Assembly: GCF_032190615.1 (NCBI RefSeq)
Contig: NZ_JAVLAT010000001.1
Location: 310,001-374,000 of the forward strand
Length of the DNA: 64,000 nucleotides
From: Brucella pseudogrignonensis
GTDB taxonomy: Bacteria > Pseudomonadota > Alphaproteobacteria > Rhizobiales > Rhizobiaceae
Direction: 5' to 3'
This document shows, in pieces, positions 61,245 to 64,000 of the stretch. Under the pieces are notes generated by a model. That model had not been told where the DNA came from. It searched no databases and saw only the letters and a program-made list of their open reading frames with translations. Every line of letters starts with the position of its first letter. Positions within the stretch are counted from its first letter, which is position 1. The translations under genes were made by a program, and so were the position numbers.

Positions 61245-64000
61245 TCACATCGTCGTTTTCGTGCGATACTCCATAAGGTTTTCCAGCTCAAACCGTGCTG
61301 AATTGGAACGTGGCACCCAAAAGCCACGTTCAATTGCATCGTTGAGCTTTGAAGCGGTTTCACTCAGCGCAGCCGGGTTTTTATCAAGCATGAAATCATG
61401 CACCGCTCTATCAGCGATATAAGCCTGATAGACAGCCTCGAAGTGATGATTGCCAACTTTGCCAGTCGTTGCTGCAAAAGCGAAAAGATAATCGACGGTG
61501 GCCGCAATTTCCGCAGCGCCCTTATAGCCATGACGCATCACGCCAGCGATCCATTTAGGGTTCGCCGCACGGCCGCGCACAACCCGCGCCAGCTCTTCTT
61601 CGAGTGTGCGGATAACCGGCTTTTCGGGCCGTGAATGATCATTGTGATAGACGGTCGGCATCGCGCCAGTCAGATTTTCAACAGTAGCGGCCATTCCACC
61701 TTCAAACTGGTAATAGTCATCACTGTCGAGCAGGTCATGCTCACGGTTATCCTGATTCTGCACCACGGCCTGCACAGAGCGAAGCCGCTCTTCGAGGAGA
61801 CCGCGTTCCGCCTGACCCTCTTCGCCCGCTCCATAGGCATATCCACCCCAGACGAGCCATGCTTCGGCCAGATCGTTGCGACCGGCCCAGCCATTTTCGT
61901 CAATCAGTGCCTGCAATCCAGCACCATAGGCACCGGGCTTTGAACCGAAAATGCGATAGCCCGCGCGACGCTCGGCAGTCTTTTCATCTGCACCTCTTGC
62001 GATAAGGCGCGCCTGTTCGGCTTTGATGCGGTTAGCAATCGGATTGGCATCCGCCTCTTCGTCAAGTGCACCCACGGCACGCACAGCCTTGTCGAACAGT
62101 ACAATCTGTTCAGGGAAAGCATCGCGGAAAAAGCCAGAAATACGCAACGTCACATCCACGCGCGGGCGGCCAAGCTTGGCAATCGGCACGATCTCGTAGC
62201 CAGTGACACGCCGAGAAGCCATATCCCAGACAGGTTTTATGCCGATCAGCGCCAAAGCCTGCGCAATATCATCGCCGCCTGTGCGCATGTTGGACGTGCC
62301 CCAAGCAGTCAAGCCAAACGAGGTCGGCCACTCGCCGTGATCCTGCGTATAACGCGTGATCAGCAATTCAGCAGATTTGCGACCAAGCTCCCATGCGGCA
62401 GGTGTCGGCACAGCTCGGCTATCGGTCGAAAAGAAATTACGACCAGTTGGCAAAACATCTGGCCGTCCACGTGTCGGCGCACCCGATGGTCCCGGCGGCA
62501 CAAAACGCCCTGAAATAGCAGACATAAATCCTTCAATCTCTGAAGGTCCGCAGGATGTCACCATCGGGCGCAAATGTTCATTGATTGACTGCAACACGGA
62601 ATTCGTCTGCGTCCAATCTGCCGGACAATCAACCTCGCCCTCAACAAACTGCGCGGCAAGCAATTCAATACGTTCGACCGTATCACCTTTAATACGCCAG
62701 CTCGCAGGACTTGCTGCCAAAAGCAATGCTGGCTTCGGCCCGATCCATGGATCAGCCATTGCACAATCGAGTGGATCAAACTCTTCGCCAAGGCCTGCAT
62801 CTTTTGCGATAGCGCGTTGCAGACTCTGTTCGCCCGGCAAACCACCCAGCGCAACAGGAATACCACGCGGAACGCGTGCCAGTGCTACCAGCAAATCGGT
62901 GAGCAAACGCCCTTCAGGGGCCAGACCAAAAATATGCAGCCCATCGCGGATCTGCATTTCCTTGAGATCGCAGAGATAGGCATCAAGCTTTTGCAGCGCC
63001 ATGTCTTCATCGTCATGGTCGTGAATGCCTGCATCGCGGTCGAGACCAATATCACGCACCAAATCAAGTATCTGCGCTTTCAGCCTTAGCAAACGGCGCG
63101 GATCAACACCCGAGGCCTCATAGTACTCATCAACCAGTGCTTCCAAATCTTTAAGCGGGCCATAGCTTTCGGCACGCGTCAGCGGCGGTGTCAAATGATC
63201 AATAATAACAGCACCCGCACGACGTTTGGCTTGCGTGCCTTCGCCCGGATCATTGACGATAAACGGATAGACATGCGGCGTAGGGCCGAAGACCGCTTCT
63301 GGATAGCAATTTTCCGATAGCGCTAAGGCTTTACCGGGCAGCCATTCCAGATTGCCATGCTTGCCCATATGCACGATGGCATCAATCTTCGCTACGTCAC
63401 GCAGATAAGCGTAGAACGCGATATAACCATGCGGCGGCACCAGATCAGGCGAGTGGTAGGTCTCTTTCGGATCGATATTATAACCGCGTGCTGGCTGAAT
63501 TCCCGCAATGGTTTCGCCAAGCTTCATGAGCGGCAGCGCAAAACCTTCAAGCTCGCTATCAAAGAACGGATCATTCTCCGGACCGCCCCAGCGGGTTTCA
63601 ATTTCCTGCTGAATCACATTGGGAAGTTTTTTGAAAAACGCTTTGTATTGACTCAGAGAAATAACTTCGCGGATTACACGCCCATCACGTGCGGCATTGG
63701 TTGGGCCGGCCATCAAAAGCTGCATGAAGGCATCACTATCAGCAGGCACATCACCCACCTGATAGCCCTCACCTGCCATGGCGCGCATCACTTCTACTGT
63801 TCCGGCTGGCGTATCAAGCCCAACACCATTGCCCAGCCTGCCATCGCGGTTCGGATAATTAGCAAGAATCAGTGCAACGCGGCGCTCTTCTGGCTTCTTA
63901 CGCTTCAGGCGCACCCAGTTTGCCGCCTGTTCCGCAACGAAAGTCACGCGACCTTCATCCGGTTCATGGGTGACGATATTGGCTTCAACCGCGCTATCGA
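61245..64000 (-). CDS. cobN: Cobaltochelatase subunit CobN, C-terminal part (cut by right edge)
   Basis: Largest subunit of the ATP-dependent aerobic cobaltochelatase, which works with CobS and CobT to put cobalt into hydrogenobyrinic acid diamide. About 918 residues are seen; the family has about 1,270, so the start is beyond the edge (the frame is open to 64000). Typical parts are LILANYPNRDGRLGNGVGLDTP, MGKHGNLEWLPGKALALSE, GLTAWGTSNMRTGGDDIAQAL and RHGYKGAAEIAATVDYLF. It shows that cobalt is inserted late, i.e. by the aerobic route. Confidence 0.96.
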   Translation of the reverse strand, partial: DSAVEANIVTHEPDEGRVTFVAEQAANWVRLKRKKPEERRVALILANYPNRDGRLGNGVGLDTPAGTVEVMRAMAGEGYQVGDVPADSDAFMQLLMAGPTNAARDGRVIREVISLSQYKAFFKKLPNVIQQEIETRWGGPENDPFFDSELEGFALPLMKLGETIAGIQPARGYNIDPKETYHSPDLVPPHGYIAFYAYLRDVAKIDAIVHMGKHGNLEWLPGKALALSENCYPEAVFGPTPHVYPFIVNDPGEGTQAKRRAGAVIIDHLTPPLTRAESYGPLKDLEALVDEYYEASGVDPRRLLRLKAQILDLVRDIGLDRDAGIHDHDDEDMALQKLDAYLCDLKEMQIRDGLHIFGLAPEGRLLTDLLVALARVPRGIPVALGGLPGEQSLQRAIAKDAGLGEEFDPLDCAMADPWIGPKPALLLAASPASWRIKGDTVERIELLAAQFVEGEVDCPADWTQTNSVLQSINEHLRPMVTSCGPSEIEGFMSAISGRFVPPGPSGAPTRGRPDVLPTGRNFFSTDSRAVPTPAAWELGRKSAELLITRYTQDHGEWPTSFGLTAWGTSNMRTGGDDIAQALALIGIKPVWDMASRRVTGYEIVPIAKLGRPRVDVTLRISGFFRDAFPEQIVLFDKAVRAVGALDEEADANPIANRIKAEQARLIARGADEKTAERRAGYRIFGSKPGAYGAGLQALIDENGWAGRNDLAEAWLVWGGYAYGAGEEGQAERGLLEERLRSVQAVVQNQDNREHDLLDSDDYYQFEGGMAATVENLTGAMPTVYHNDHSRPEKPVIRTLEEELARVVRGRAANPKWIAGVMRHGYKGAAEIAATVDYLFAFAATTGKVGNHHFEAVYQAYIADRAVHDFMLDKNPAALSETASKLNDAIERGFWVPRSNSARFELENLMEYRTKTTM

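Noticed and set aside
40751..64000. Cobalamin riboswitch in the cob region
   Set aside because: I looked in the leaders of cobL/cobG, cobR, cobA/cbiD, cobM and cobO for the conserved B12-box type element and found none by eye; a covariance-model search would settle it.
1..64000. CRISPR arrays, insertion sequences, prophage or integrase genes
   Set aside because: No regular short repeats with spacers, no transposase or integrase frame, and no terminal inverted repeats were recognised; the tRNA genes show no attachment-site duplication other than the tRNA-Glu tandem unit.

Overview
The window looks like a chromosomal segment of an alphaproteobacterium of the family Brucellaceae (Brucella sensu lato, including the former Ochrobactrum). 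This is an inference from gene content and order: the tuf / tRNA-Trp / secE / nusG / rplKAJL / rpoB block, DUF3126 and PAS_5 genes typical of alphaproteobacteria, an Omp25/Omp31-type porin, and a CobR-type corrin reductase of the kind characterised in Brucella melitensis. No insertion sequences, phage genes or CRISPR arrays were recognised; the segment looks like ordinary core and accessory chromosome.

Layout. (1) 1-8350, minus strand: 5' part of rpoB, then rplL, rplJ, rplA, rplK, nusG, secE, tRNA-Trp, tuf, tRNA-Gly and tRNA-Tyr, with two promoter candidates and structured leaders. (2) 8600-26800: housekeeping and small-family genes (rRNA/tRNA 2'-O-methyltransferase, CBS-domain protein, rhomboid protease, PAS_5 protein behind a perfect CtrA-type box, transglutaminase-like peptidase, gamma-carbonic-anhydrase-like protein, cysE, DUF192, a double cold-shock protein, glyoxalase I, Tim44-like protein, recJ, glpX, an ABC-F ATPase, hom, an aminotransferase, a small lipoprotein). 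(3) 26800-32950: an AT-rich intergenic region, an M15-type peptidase lipoprotein, two tandem tRNA-Glu genes in a 122-base direct repeat, a DUF2218 protein, sfsA, map, radC and a porin. (4) 33200-39550: a membrane dipeptidase and a complete Dpp/Opp-type ABC transporter in one operon. (5) 39577-40686: a siderophore-interacting protein with an N-terminal DUF2218-like domain, behind a TGA-N9-TCA (RirA-type) element.

(6) 40751-64000 is a large cobalamin (B12) biosynthesis region broken into several divergent and convergent units: cobL; cobG-cobH-cobI-cbiG/cobJ; cobR; cobD-cobC-cobB-cobA; cbiD-cobK; cobM; cobE; cobO; cobN (cut by the right edge). Interleaved are a lipoprotein, a secreted hydrolase, an orphan periplasmic binding protein, a TetR/MFS pair, a TerB-like protein and a TauE/SafE permease. 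Together they cover most steps from uroporphyrinogen III to adenosylcobyrinic acid diamide by the aerobic (late cobalt insertion) route: cobA, cobI, cobG, cobJ, cobM, [cbiD in place of cobF], cobK, cobL, cobH, cobB, cobN, cobR, cobO, plus cobC and cobD for the aminopropanol arm. The notable point is the mix of anaerobic-type parts (CbiD, a CbiG domain fused to CobJ) with aerobic hallmark enzymes (CobG, CobN).

I saw no clearly unprecedented system. The best second-look items are the hybrid B12 gene set, the iron-box/DUF2218 link, the CtrA box before the PAS_5 gene, the TetR operator candidate inside the cob region, and the inverted repeats that bracket each tRNA-Glu.
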